DNA of 64,000 nucleotides from positions 4,278,001 to 4,342,000 of the forward strand of contig NZ_CP163435.1 in the NCBI RefSeq assembly GCF_041051975.1. Reading direction: 5' to 3'. The number at the start of each line of letters is the position of its first letter. Positions within the stretch are counted from its first letter, which is position 1. Position numbers and translations under genes: made by a program. This document shows positions 31,449 to 38,803 of this stretch, one piece after another. Source of the stretch: Streptomyces sp. R21. Its GTDB lineage: Bacteria; Actinomycetota; Actinomycetes; Streptomycetales; Streptomycetaceae. A model generated the notes under the pieces. It saw only the letters and a program-made list of their open reading frames with translations. It was not told the DNA's origin and ran no database searches.

Positions 31449-32780
31449 TTACTGGTCGCCCTTGCCGACGCCACCGGGCCTCGTGCTGGTCGTCGTACTG
31501 GTCGTCGTACTGGTCGTGATGCTGCCGCGACGATTGGTCCGCCACAGTTGATACAGATGCTTCGCGCCGGGCCGCACGAAGCGCGCCAGCATGGTGAAGA
31601 ACGGCCGCAGGTCGTCACCCGCGAGCCACGCCAGCTCCGTACCGCTCGCGCGAGCGGGCGCGTGCGGCGTCGTGTACCCACTGCGCCGGTAGGCGAGCAG
31701 GGCCGGCAGGTCGATGTTCTCCACCACGTAGCGGTGACCGGCCCGCTGTTCCCCCTCGGGAACGGCGCGCCCGGTCAGATCGAGATGCATGGCACGGACG
31801 ACGTCGATCCCCGACTCGTTCTCGAAGAGCCGGAACTGCGCGCCCATCCGCGGATTGAAGTCAAGGAGCTTGTACTGCCCGTCGCGCCGGTCGAAGCGCA
31901 GGTCGAGGTCGATGATTCCGCTGAAGCCGATCTGCTTGATAAAACGCGCCGCGAGGTCCGCGAGTTCCGGATTGTCGACGACGTATGCATTTGCGGTCAT
32001 TCCCGCGTGCGGCGGCCAGGAACGCACCTTCACACCGGTGAACATCGCGAGCGGCGTCGAGTCCGCGTCGAAGTACGCGTGCACGATCCAGTCCTCGGCG
32101 TCCTCCCTCGGCAGGTACTCCTGGAGGATCACACCCGGATGCTCGCCCCAGTCACGGGCGAGCGTGAGCAGCCCCTCGCGCGTCGCGATCCTCGTCGTCC
32201 CGTTCACCGCGGGCTGTTTCCGGCGGACGAAGGCCTCACGGTTCTTGGCGACGAGCGGAAAGCGGGCCGTCCTGGCGAAGCGCACGATGTCGTCGTACGA
32301 CTGCGGGAAGGCGGCCGCCGGGCTGGGTATGCCGTGCTCCACGCACAGCTCGTGCAGGCCCTGCTTGCTGGCGAGACGGCGCGGCAGCTTGGCGTCCACC
32401 TTCGGGAACAGGAACCGGTCGCCGAGCACGTCCTGGTGCTCGGCGATCAGGACGGCCGCCTCCTCGTCCGTCGGCACGAGGACCGTCGGGCGTCCGATGC
32501 GCCGCCCGATCCGCAGCAGCCCCTCCACGAGCCGCTCCGGCGCCTCCGTCCCCGTCGTCGGCCAGACGAAGGCGCGCCGCAGATAGCGCGAGACCGCGGC
32601 CGGCGTGTAGCGGTCCTCGGTGATTGCATACATCGGTATGCCCAGGCGACCCAGGCTTCGGATGGCGCCCACGCCGCCGTGATGCAGCGGATAGTCGCCG
32701 AACTTCACGATCAGGCCCGGAACGTCCCGGTCTGCGTCAACCGGAACGCCACCGGCGCTCCTGGCCACGGGTCCCCCCAC
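31449..32780 (-). CDS. ATP-grasp carboxylate-amine ligase-like protein
   Basis: 443 aa from a GTG at 32780 behind a GGGGGGA ribosome site. The N-terminal pre-ATP-grasp Rossmann-like part contains LIVKFGDYPLHHGGVGAIRSLGRLG. The grasp domain has RFPLVAKNREAFVRRKQP (nucleotide-binding Lys), VILQEYLPRE, the acidic Mg ligands in GIIDLDLRFDRRDGQYKLLDFNPRMGAQF, and the conserved Asn/Arg NPRMG. The enzyme class joins an acyl phosphate to an amine or similar nucleophile. The C-terminus carries a basic stretch and a Ser/Thr-only repeat (TTSTTTSTTTST) encoded by a short DNA repeat near 31478-31512. It is divergent from fahA and co-directional with the FAD oxidoreductase. The product is unknown. Confidence 0.85.
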   Translation of the reverse strand: MGGPVARSAGGVPVDADRDVPGLIVKFGDYPLHHGGVGAIRSLGRLGIPMYAITEDRYTPAAVSRYLRRAFVWPTTGTEAPERLVEGLLRIGRRIGRPTVLVPTDEEAAVLIAEHQDVLGDRFLFPKVDAKLPRRLASKQGLHELCVEHGIPSPAAAFPQSYDDIVRFARTARFPLVAKNREAFVRRKQPAVNGTTRIATREGLLTLARDWGEHPGVILQEYLPREDAEDWIVHAYFDADSTPLAMFTGVKVRSWPPHAGMTANAYVVDNPELADLAARFIKQIGFSGIIDLDLRFDRRDGQYKLLDFNPRMGAQFRLFENESGIDVVRAMHLDLTGRAVPEGEQRAGHRYVVENIDLPALLAYRRSGYTTPHAPARASGTELAWLAGDDLRPFFTMLARFVRPGAKHLYQLWRTNRRGSITTSTTTSTTTSTRPGGVGKGDQ

Positions 32781-32943
32781 GTGTCCCCCCTACGGACCGG
32801 ACCCACCCCGTCCGTGTCCCCCAAAGGACGCTAAGCCGGAATTGAGGCCTCCGACAAGACCTAATCGGACATTGCGAACTCTTTAGGCACGCGCGGTACA
32901 ACCACCGGTCCCCCAGGGGGCCCTGCCGCAGCGCCGTCACTCC

Positions 32944-32968
32944 CACGTAACGTGTGGCGCGACCACAC
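32944..32968. promoter_or_regulatory. Two overlapping palindromes upstream of fumarylacetoacetase
   Basis: CACGTAACGTG (32944-32954) overlaps GTGTGGCGCGACCACAC (32952-32968, perfect 6-bp arms). They lie 47-71 bp before the fahA start, the usual place for an operator. The rest of the 234-bp divergent region (32781-33014) shows no convincing consensus promoter. Confidence 0.4.
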
Positions 32969-33014
32969 GGAACGCATGGCACACATGGCGAGCACGAAAG
33001 CGAGGCAGCACCCG

Positions 33015-34229
33015 ATGCCCCCCTTCGATGTCCCCGAGGGCGATCCCTTCGGTCCGCACAACCTTCCGTACGGCGTCTTCTCCCGTACCGGCTCCACGGA
33101 CCGCACCGTCGGCGTCCGGCTCGGCGACCACGTCCTCGACGCGGGCGCGGCAGCCGCCGAACTCGGCTCCCCGTACGTGTCACTGCTCGCGCAGCCGACG
33201 CTCAACCCGCTTCTGGCGGCGGGCCGCACGGCCTGGTCGGACGTCCGCCGTGCCCTCACGGCCTGGGTGACGGTCCCCTCCCACCGGGAGGCCATCGCGC
33301 CCCTCCTGCATCCCCTCTCCGAGGTGACCCTGCACCTCCCCTTCGAGGTCGCGGACTACGTCGACTTCTATGCCTCGGAGAACCACGCCCGGAACGTCGG
33401 CCAGATCTTCCGCCCGGACGCCCCCGACTCCCTCACCCCCAACTGGAAGCACCTGCCCATCGGCTATCACGGCCGGTCCGGCACGGTGGTGGTCTCGGGA
33501 ACCGACGTGGTGCGTCCGTCGGGCCAGCGCAAGGCCCCCACGGATCCGGCCCCCTCCTTCGGCCCGTCCATCCGGCTCGACATCGAGGCGGAGGTCGGCT
33601 TCGTCGTCGGCACCCCCACCGCCATGGGCACCTCCGTCCCGCTCTCCTCCTTCCGCGACCACGTCTTCGGCCTCTGCCTCCTCAACGACTGGTCGGCCCG
33701 CGACATCCAGGCCTGGGAGTACGTCCCCCTCGGCCCCTTCCTCGGCAAGTCCTTCGCCACCTCCGTCTCGGCCTGGATCACCCCCCTGGACGCCCTGGAG
33801 GACGCCCAGGTCGCACCCCCGGAGCGCACCCACCCCCTCCTCCCCTACCTGGACGACACCTCCGAGGAACCCACCGGCTACGACCTCCGCATCTCCGTCT
33901 CCATCAACGGCCACACGGTCTCCGAGCCCCCGTTCTCCACCATGTACTGGACGGCCGCCCAGCAGCTGACCCACATGACGGTCAACGGCGCCTCCCTCCG
34001 CACCGGCGACCTCTACGGCTCGGGCACGGTCAGCGGCCCCACCGAGGCCGAACGCGGCTCCCTCCTGGAACTCACCTGGAACGGCCGCGACTCCCTCGAA
34101 CTCCCCACCGGCAAGCGCACGTTCCTGGAGGACGACGACGAGGTGACCCTCACAGCCTGGGCCCCCGGCCCGAACGGCACCCGAGTCGCCCTGGGCGAGG
34201 TATCGGGCAGGATCACACCGGCCCCCTGA
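33015..34229 (+). CDS. fahA: Fumarylacetoacetase
   Basis: 404 aa from ATG 33015 (MPPFDVPEGDPFG), with GAGG 9 nt upstream; in-frame ATGs further upstream lack a site. It catalyses the last step of tyrosine/homogentisate catabolism, hydrolysing fumarylacetoacetate to fumarate and acetoacetate in the cytosol. Conserved elements of the FAH family are present: YVDFYASENHA (metal Asp), NWKHLPIGYHGRSGTVVVSG (active-site His and Arg), LDIEAEVGFVVG (metal Glu pair), LLNDWSARDIQAWEY (metal Asp), and the C-terminal SMYWT-like TMYWTAAQQLTHMTVNG, GDLYGSGT. Length matches eukaryotic FAH. The other hmg genes are not nearby, as is common when this gene stands alone. It is preceded by two palindromes. Confidence 0.96.
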   Translation: MPPFDVPEGDPFGPHNLPYGVFSRTGSTDRTVGVRLGDHVLDAGAAAAELGSPYVSLLAQPTLNPLLAAGRTAWSDVRRALTAWVTVPSHREAIAPLLHPLSEVTLHLPFEVADYVDFYASENHARNVGQIFRPDAPDSLTPNWKHLPIGYHGRSGTVVVSGTDVVRPSGQRKAPTDPAPSFGPSIRLDIEAEVGFVVGTPTAMGTSVPLSSFRDHVFGLCLLNDWSARDIQAWEYVPLGPFLGKSFATSVSAWITPLDALEDAQVAPPERTHPLLPYLDDTSEEPTGYDLRISVSINGHTVSEPPFSTMYWTAAQQLTHMTVNGASLRTGDLYGSGTVSGPTEAERGSLLELTWNGRDSLELPTGKRTFLEDDDEVTLTAWAPGPNGTRVALGEVSGRITPAP

Positions 34230-34311
34230 CACGAACCGCCCACCCGGTGGCCCCCCTGGCCGGCAGCCACGTACGCACGCAAGGGGCCGTGCCGGTACAT
34301 CAAATGCCCTC

Positions 34312-34369
34312 ATCCGAACGGATCAAGAAGAAACAGCACCCCTGTAGCCCACAGCCGATCCGTACGGAT
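34312..34369. promoter_or_regulatory. Pair of ATCCGWACGGAT palindromes upstream of the GntR operon
   Basis: ATCCGAACGGAT (34312-34323) and ATCCGTACGGAT (34358-34369) are 12-bp palindromes, the second perfect, 46 bp apart centre to centre. They lie in the 339-bp gap between fahA and the GntR gene and are likely binding sites for one regulator. No other signal was recognised in the gap except a GTAGGAG stretch near 34470. Confidence 0.5.
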
Positions 34370-34568
34370 GCGGGCGGATGTACCGGCGCGGCCCCGACCC
34401 ACCACGCACCCGCAGGCGCCCCCGCGTAAGGCGTCCCCGCCGGACCCGGTGGAAGATCTCCCACAAGGTAGGAGAAACCCGCAGGTCAACCCGTCACCGG
34501 CCGCCTCCCCAGGTGGCGCAACACTCCAGCAACACCACACCCCCCACCCCCTCGGTATGGTCCGTCGC

Positions 34569-35348
34569 ATGTCCACCGACCGCATCCGAGACCACGCCGG
34601 CCAGGGCGCGACCACCGTCGCCGCTCACCGGCGACGGCTGCGCGCGGACCGGGCCAGACAACTCGCCGACCTCCTCCGCCACCAGATCCTGACCGGCGGC
34701 TTCCCGGACGGCACGCTCCCGCACGAGGCCGCCATCGGCGACGACTACCGCGCCTCGCGCAACACCGTCCGCCAGGCCCTCGACCTCCTGCGCGCGGAGG
34801 GCCTCGTCGAACGGCTCCCCGGCGTCGGCACGGTCGTCGTCGCCCGCAAGTACCCGCACGGACTCGACCGGCTGATGGGACTCGCGGAGACCCTGCGCGA
34901 ACACGGCCAGGTCAGCAACGAGGTCCGCACGGTCGGCCCCGTCGCCGCACCCGCTCCCGTCGCCGAACGCCTGTGTGTCCAGCCCGGCGCCGACGTCCTC
35001 TACATCGAACGCCTCCGCCGCCTCGACGGCCTCCCTCTCTCCCTCGACCTCACCTACATCCCGCTCGACATCGGCATGGCCCTGCTCGGCGCGGACCTGG
35101 AGAACACCGACGTCTTCCGCCTCCTGGAAACCATCGCGGGCCAGCCGCTGGGGCACGCCGAGATCACCCTGGAGGCCGTGAACGCGGACGCGCACTCCGC
35201 CGCCGTACTGCAGGCCCCGCGCGGTGCGGCCGTCCTGATGCTGGAACGCCTCACGCACCTCGCCGACGGCCGCCCCGTGGACCTGGAGTTCATCCGCTTC
35301 CGAGGCGACCGCATCACGATGAGCGGCCTGCTGCACCGCACGCTCTGA
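34569..35348 (+). CDS. GntR-family transcriptional regulator, HutC/UTRA type
   Basis: 259 aa from ATG 34569 (MSTDRIRDHAG); an ATG 12 bp upstream is equally possible because no ribosome site is obvious at either. The winged helix-turn-helix spans about 30-95 (RARQLADLLRHQILTGGF..., DDYRASRNTVRQALDLLRAEGLVERLPGVGTVV). The UTRA ligand domain follows (LGHAEITLEAVNADAHSAAVLQ, GAAVLMLERLTHLADGRPVDLEFIRFRGDR). It probably represses the following ferredoxin-ABC-flavoprotein operon and senses its substrate or a metabolite. An 81-bp gap with three 18-bp repeats separates it from the ferredoxin gene. Confidence 0.9.
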   Translation: MSTDRIRDHAGQGATTVAAHRRRLRADRARQLADLLRHQILTGGFPDGTLPHEAAIGDDYRASRNTVRQALDLLRAEGLVERLPGVGTVVVARKYPHGLDRLMGLAETLREHGQVSNEVRTVGPVAAPAPVAERLCVQPGADVLYIERLRRLDGLPLSLDLTYIPLDIGMALLGADLENTDVFRLLETIAGQPLGHAEITLEAVNADAHSAAVLQAPRGAAVLMLERLTHLADGRPVDLEFIRFRGDRITMSGLLHRTL

Positions 35349-35370
35349 TCCCCCCGAAACAGCCGTCCCC

Positions 35371-35419
35371 GCAGCACATCCCTCACCAGCAGCACATCCC
35401 TTTCCCGCAGCACATCCCT
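35371..35419 (+). repeat. Three 18-bp-spaced repeats in the leader of the ferredoxin gene
   Basis: GCAGCACATCCCT occurs at 35371-35383, 35389-35401 and 35407-35419, exactly 18 bp apart. The last copy abuts the GGAGA ribosome site of the ferredoxin gene. It could be a slippage product or a binding array. Confidence 0.9.
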
Positions 35420-35429
35420 GGAGACAGCC

Positions 35430-35657
35430 ATGCCCTTGGCGCCCCAGCGGGCCGACGTGCCCGTGACCATCGACGAGTCGAAATGCATCGACGGCTGCAG
35501 GCTCTGTGTGGACATGTGCCCGCTGGACTCCCTCGCCATCGACGAGAGCAACGGCAAGGCGTACATGCACGTCGACGAGTGCTGGTACTGCGGCCCGTGC
35601 GCGGCCCGCTGCCCCACCGGGGCGGTCACGGTCAACATGCCCTATCTGCTCCGGTGA
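35430..35657 (+). CDS. Small ferredoxin with two [4Fe-4S] clusters (AprB-like)
   Basis: 75 aa from ATG 35430, with GGAGA 6 nt upstream. Two Cys clusters are present: CIDGCRLCVDMCP (residues 18-30) and CWYCGPCAARCP (residues 51-62). Each Pro-ending cluster is typical of bacterial 2[4Fe-4S] ferredoxins; the first has a CxxxC rather than CxxC spacing. The compact size and the flavoprotein five genes downstream recall the AprB/AprA pair of APS reductase, shortened to the cluster-binding core. It likely passes electrons to or from the FAD of that flavoprotein in the cytosol. It is the first structural gene of the operon. Confidence 0.9.
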   Translation: MPLAPQRADVPVTIDESKCIDGCRLCVDMCPLDSLAIDESNGKAYMHVDECWYCGPCAARCPTGAVTVNMPYLLR

Positions 35658-35660
35658 GAG

Positions 35661-35705
35661 GCCCGAACTCCCGTGATCCCAACTCCCATGCCCCGAACTC
35701 CCGTG
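35661..35705 (+). repeat. Three 15-bp tandem repeats, each ending in an in-frame start codon
   Basis: Units 35661-35675, 35676-35690 and 35691-35705 share the CCCRAACTCCC core and end in GTG, ATG and GTG. All three start codons are in the frame of the lipoprotein gene, so each copy offers an alternative start. Confidence 0.9.
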
Positions 35706-37046
35706 AAGCACAAGGCGATCGCACTCGCCGCAGCCGCACTCCTCCTCCCGCTGACCGGCTGCGGCGGTGACGCGGAGGCCGGCAGCGGCTCCACGGTCAC
35801 CATCACCGTCGGCTACCAGTCCAAGACCATCAACACCGTCACGGCGGGCACCCTGCTCCGCTCCCTCGGCTCCTTCGAGAAGGAGCTGAACGCCCTCGGC
35901 GACGGCACCACCTACAAGGTGGACTGGCAGGACTACGCGACCGGCGCCCCCATCACCGCCCAGATGACCGCCGGGAAGATCGACATCGGTTCGATGGGTG
36001 ACTTCCCGCTCCTCATCAACGCGGCCCGCGGCAAACAGCTCGGCCGCCCCACCCACCTGGTCTCGGTCACCGGCTACAACCTCCGCGGCGGCCTCAACAC
36101 CATCGTCACCGCCCCCGGTTCGAAGCTCACCTCGCTCAAGGATCTGCGCGGCAGGAAGGTGTCGACGAGCGTCGGCTCCGCAGCCGACGGCACGCTCGTA
36201 CGAGCCCTGCAGCGCGCCGGGATCGACCCGGACAAGGGCATCCAGAAGCTCAACCAGCAGCCCGCTGTGGGCGCTTCGGCCCTGGCGGCGGGCAGCACCG
36301 ACGCACTCTCCCAGTTCGTCGCCTGGCCGGGCCTGCTCGCCTACCAGGGCAAGGCGAAAGCCCTGTACGACGGTGCCGAACTGAACCTGCCGACCTTCCA
36401 CGGCGTCACCGCCCGCGAGGACTTCGCGAAGAAGCGCCCGGCCGTACTGGAGGCCTTCCTCAAGGCCCAGTCGGTCGCGACGGCCTACCTCCACGACCAC
36501 CCGGTGGCCGCCGCGGAGAAGGTCGCGAAGGCCACCGGCCTGCCCGCCGAGGTCGTCTACCTCTACAACGGCGCGCACGGCATCTCCACCTTCGACCCAG
36601 CTCTCAAGCCCCAGTTGGTCTCCGCCCTGAAAAAGGACGTGTCCGTCCTGAAGTCGGCGAAGCTCGTCGGCGATGTCGACGTGGACGCCTTCGTCGAAGA
36701 CCGGTACGTCAAGAAGGCCCTCGGCGCCACGTACGACCAGCAGCTCACCGAGCCCCCCGCACCGGCCGCGAGCGAGGTGTGGCCGAAGGGCGCCACCCAG
36801 ACGCGCACCTTCAACTCCCCCTCCTCTCTTCTCCGTTACGTGTCCGCGCATCGCGACACCGTCCGCGCCGCGTACGTCCCCGACGCCACCACCGGCACCC
36901 TCTGGTTCGCCGACAAGGCGGTGTGGGTGGCCGACGGCGACGCCCTGCTGCCGTTCGTCACGGCGGAGACCGCCCGCGCATACATCACCGGCCACGAGGG
37001 CGCGCGCGTCCTCTCGTACGCCGACGCACTGGAGCGGGCGTCATGA
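35673..37046 (+). CDS. Lipoprotein substrate-binding protein (SsuA/NMT1-like) with C-terminal NosL-like domain
   Basis: 457 aa if the first start (GTG 35673, GAGAGG upstream) is used; ATG 35688 and GTG 35703 are alternatives. The N-terminus KHKAIALAAAALLLPLTGC has a lipobox (LTGC), so the protein is anchored outside the membrane. Residues 45-340 match the nitrate/sulfonate/taurine-type binding fold (VTITVGYQSKTINTVTAGTLL, GKIDIGSMGDFPLLI, KDLRGRKVSTSVGSAADGTLVRAL, FKKRPAVLEAFL-like motifs). From about 365 to the end a further domain reads TRTFNSPSSLLRYV, AAYVPDATTGTLWFADKAVWV, LLPFVTAETARAYITGHEG and ARVLSYADAL. This follows the strand/helix order of NosL copper-chaperone proteins, without their N-terminal Cys ligand. 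The stop overlaps the permease start (ATGA). Confidence 0.88.
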   Translation: MIPTPMPRTPVKHKAIALAAAALLLPLTGCGGDAEAGSGSTVTITVGYQSKTINTVTAGTLLRSLGSFEKELNALGDGTTYKVDWQDYATGAPITAQMTAGKIDIGSMGDFPLLINAARGKQLGRPTHLVSVTGYNLRGGLNTIVTAPGSKLTSLKDLRGRKVSTSVGSAADGTLVRALQRAGIDPDKGIQKLNQQPAVGASALAAGSTDALSQFVAWPGLLAYQGKAKALYDGAELNLPTFHGVTAREDFAKKRPAVLEAFLKAQSVATAYLHDHPVAAAEKVAKATGLPAEVVYLYNGAHGISTFDPALKPQLVSALKKDVSVLKSAKLVGDVDVDAFVEDRYVKKALGATYDQQLTEPPAPAASEVWPKGATQTRTFNSPSSLLRYVSAHRDTVRAAYVPDATTGTLWFADKAVWVADGDALLPFVTAETARAYITGHEGARVLSYADALERAS

Positions 37047-37918
37047 CCCGGTATGCCGGAGCGGCCCGGCACACGGTGCGGGCCGCCTCGCTGGCCGGGT
37101 TCCTTGGCGGCTGGCAGCTGCTGACCAGCCTGAACGTCGATCTCTGGTTGCGCTTCTCGCAGTTCCCGACCGTCGCGGACGTGGCCCGCACCTTCGCCGG
37201 CCGACTCTCCGGCGACGACTACTGGACGGACCTCACCGACAGCCTCACCCGCATCCTCACCGGCTTCCTGCTGGCCGCCGCCCTCGGAGTGGCGACCGGC
37301 GTGGCGGTGGCGCGCTCCCGTCTCGCCGAAGACGTGCTCGGCCCGCCGCTGGAGGTGCTCCGCCCGATCCCGGCCATCGCCCTGGTCCCCGTCGCGATCC
37401 TGCTCTTCCCCAGCAACGAACAGGGCATCGTCTTCATCACCTGCACCGCCGCCTTCTTCCCGGTCCTGGTCTCCACCCGGCACGCGGTGCGCGCACTCTC
37501 CCCCGTCTGGGAGGAGGCGGTGCGCACCATGGGAGGCGGCCGGTGGCGGGTGCTCGCCTCGGTGGTCCTGCCCGGCGCCCTCCCCGGAATCTTCGGTGGC
37601 CTCTCGGTCGGCATCGGGGTCTCGTGGATCTGCGTCATCTCCGCCGAGATGATCTCCGGTCAGTACGGCGTCGGCTACCGCACCTGGCAGGACTACACCG
37701 TCGTCGACTACCCCGGTGTCTTCGTCGGCATGGTCACCATCGGCGTCCTCGGCTGGGTCACCTCCACGGCGGTCGAACAGGTGGGCCGGTGGCTCACCCG
37801 CTGGCTGCCGCGCACGGAGTACGTCGCCGGAGCGCGCGGCCGCAAGGGCTCCGCCCCGGCCCCGCCCACCCCGAAGGCCCCTCGCAGCAAGGGAGTTCGC
37901 GATGAGCACCTCGTCTGA
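37043..37918 (+). CDS. ABC transporter permease (SsuC/TauC type)
   Basis: 291 aa from ATG 37043, which overlaps the stop of the binding-protein gene by 4 bp. Hydrophobic segments surround the BPD_transp_1 core. The coupling (EAA) loop is EEAVRTMGGGRWRVLASVVLPGALPGIFGGLSVGIG near 155-190, typical of the nitrate/sulfonate/taurine subclass. The conserved PLEVLRPIPAIALVPVAILLF region precedes it. The C-terminal about 40 residues are a Pro/Lys/Arg-rich cytoplasmic tail. It forms the membrane channel of an importer with the lipoprotein before it and the ATPase after it, whose gene overlaps by 17 bp. Confidence 0.92.
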   Translation: MTRYAGAARHTVRAASLAGFLGGWQLLTSLNVDLWLRFSQFPTVADVARTFAGRLSGDDYWTDLTDSLTRILTGFLLAAALGVATGVAVARSRLAEDVLGPPLEVLRPIPAIALVPVAILLFPSNEQGIVFITCTAAFFPVLVSTRHAVRALSPVWEEAVRTMGGGRWRVLASVVLPGALPGIFGGLSVGIGVSWICVISAEMISGQYGVGYRTWQDYTVVDYPGVFVGMVTIGVLGWVTSTAVEQVGRWLTRWLPRTEYVAGARGRKGSAPAPPTPKAPRSKGVRDEHLV

Positions 37919-38759
37919 GACCTCCGAGTCCGAGACCACGGAGTCCAGGACCACGGAGTCCAGGACCACCGAGGGCTCCGGGACCTCCGCGCCCGAAGCG
38001 ACCGTGACCAAGACGCCCGACCCGGTCCGCGGCACCCGCCTCGCCCTCGTGAACGCGACGCTCGGCCGTCCCACCGCCCCGGTCCTGGAAGGCGTCGATC
38101 TCGCCGTCGCGCCCGGCGAGATCCTCACCGTCGTAGGCCCGTCGGGCTGCGGAAAGTCGACCCTCCTGCGCACTCTCGCCGGGCTCCTGCCCCCGCTCGC
38201 CGGAACGATCGCCCAGGACGACCGCCTCCTGGTGGGCCCCGGCGCCGACCGGGCGCTGGTCTTCCAGGAGGACGCCCTCCTGCCCTGGCGCACCCTGCGC
38301 GCCAACGTCGAACTCCCCCTGGCCATCAAGGGGCTCCCCCGCGCCGAACGCCGTGGGCAGGCCGAGGACTGGCTCGCCCGGGTCGGACTCGCCGGCCGCG
38401 GAGGCCAGTTGCCGCACCGCGTCTCCGGCGGACAGCGCCAGCGCGTCCAACTCGCCCGCGCCCTGGCCGGACAGCCCCGCGCCGTCCTCATGGACGAACC
38501 CTTCGGCGCCCTCGACGCCCAGACCCGCGCCGGCATGCAGGACCTGCTCGTCGAAGTACTGCACGGCACCGGCGCGACCGTCGTCTTCGTGACCCACGAC
38601 GTGGACGAGGCCCTGTTCCTGGGCGACCGGGTGGCCCTGCTCGGCACCGGCCGCGTGCTGGGCGTCCGCGACATCCCGCACCCACGCGAGCGCGCCGCCC
38701 ACGACGACCCGGCAAGGCGCTCCCTGCGGCGCGAGGTCCTCACATCCCTCAGCAGCTGA
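37902..38759 (+). CDS. ABC transporter ATP-binding protein (SsuB/TauB type)
   Basis: 285 aa from ATG 37902, with AAGGGAG 6 nt upstream and inside the end of the permease gene. Walker A GPSGCGKSTLL (near residue 80), Q-loop VFQEDALLPWRTL, signature VSGGQRQRVQLA, Walker B VLMDEPFGALD and switch His VTHDVDEA are intact; the VFQEDALLPW text is characteristic of the sulfonate/nitrate/taurine group. The first about 35 residues are a Ser/Thr/Glu-rich tail made of four 15-bp DNA repeats (ETSES, ETTES, RTTES, RTTEG) that normal SsuB proteins lack. It drives import of an unknown anion-like substrate. Confidence 0.93.
   Translation: MSTSSETSESETTESRTTESRTTEGSGTSAPEATVTKTPDPVRGTRLALVNATLGRPTAPVLEGVDLAVAPGEILTVVGPSGCGKSTLLRTLAGLLPPLAGTIAQDDRLLVGPGADRALVFQEDALLPWRTLRANVELPLAIKGLPRAERRGQAEDWLARVGLAGRGGQLPHRVSGGQRQRVQLARALAGQPRAVLMDEPFGALDAQTRAGMQDLLVEVLHGTGATVVFVTHDVDEALFLGDRVALLGTGRVLGVRDIPHPRERAAHDDPARRSLRREVLTSLSS
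37917..37976 (+). repeat. Four 15-bp tandem repeats at the start of the ATPase gene
   Basis: Units begin at 37917, 37932, 37947 and 37962 and follow RRGACCWCSGAGTCC. They encode the Thr/Glu/Ser pentapeptides of the N-terminal tail. The first unit begins two bases before the end of the overlapping permease gene. Confidence 0.85.
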
Positions 38760-38803
38760 CCCGGACTCAGCCCCCTTACTCGAAGTACTCGAAAGGCACC
38801 CTC

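Noticed and set aside
34230..34568. Possible structured leader RNA or riboswitch upstream of the GntR gene
   Set aside because: I looked for SAM, cobalamin and TPP riboswitch blocks and found none. Only the two ATCCGWACGGAT palindromes stand out.
35371..35419. CRISPR-like array
   Set aside because: Three 13-bp units at 18-bp spacing are far too short for repeats and spacers, and no cas genes are present.
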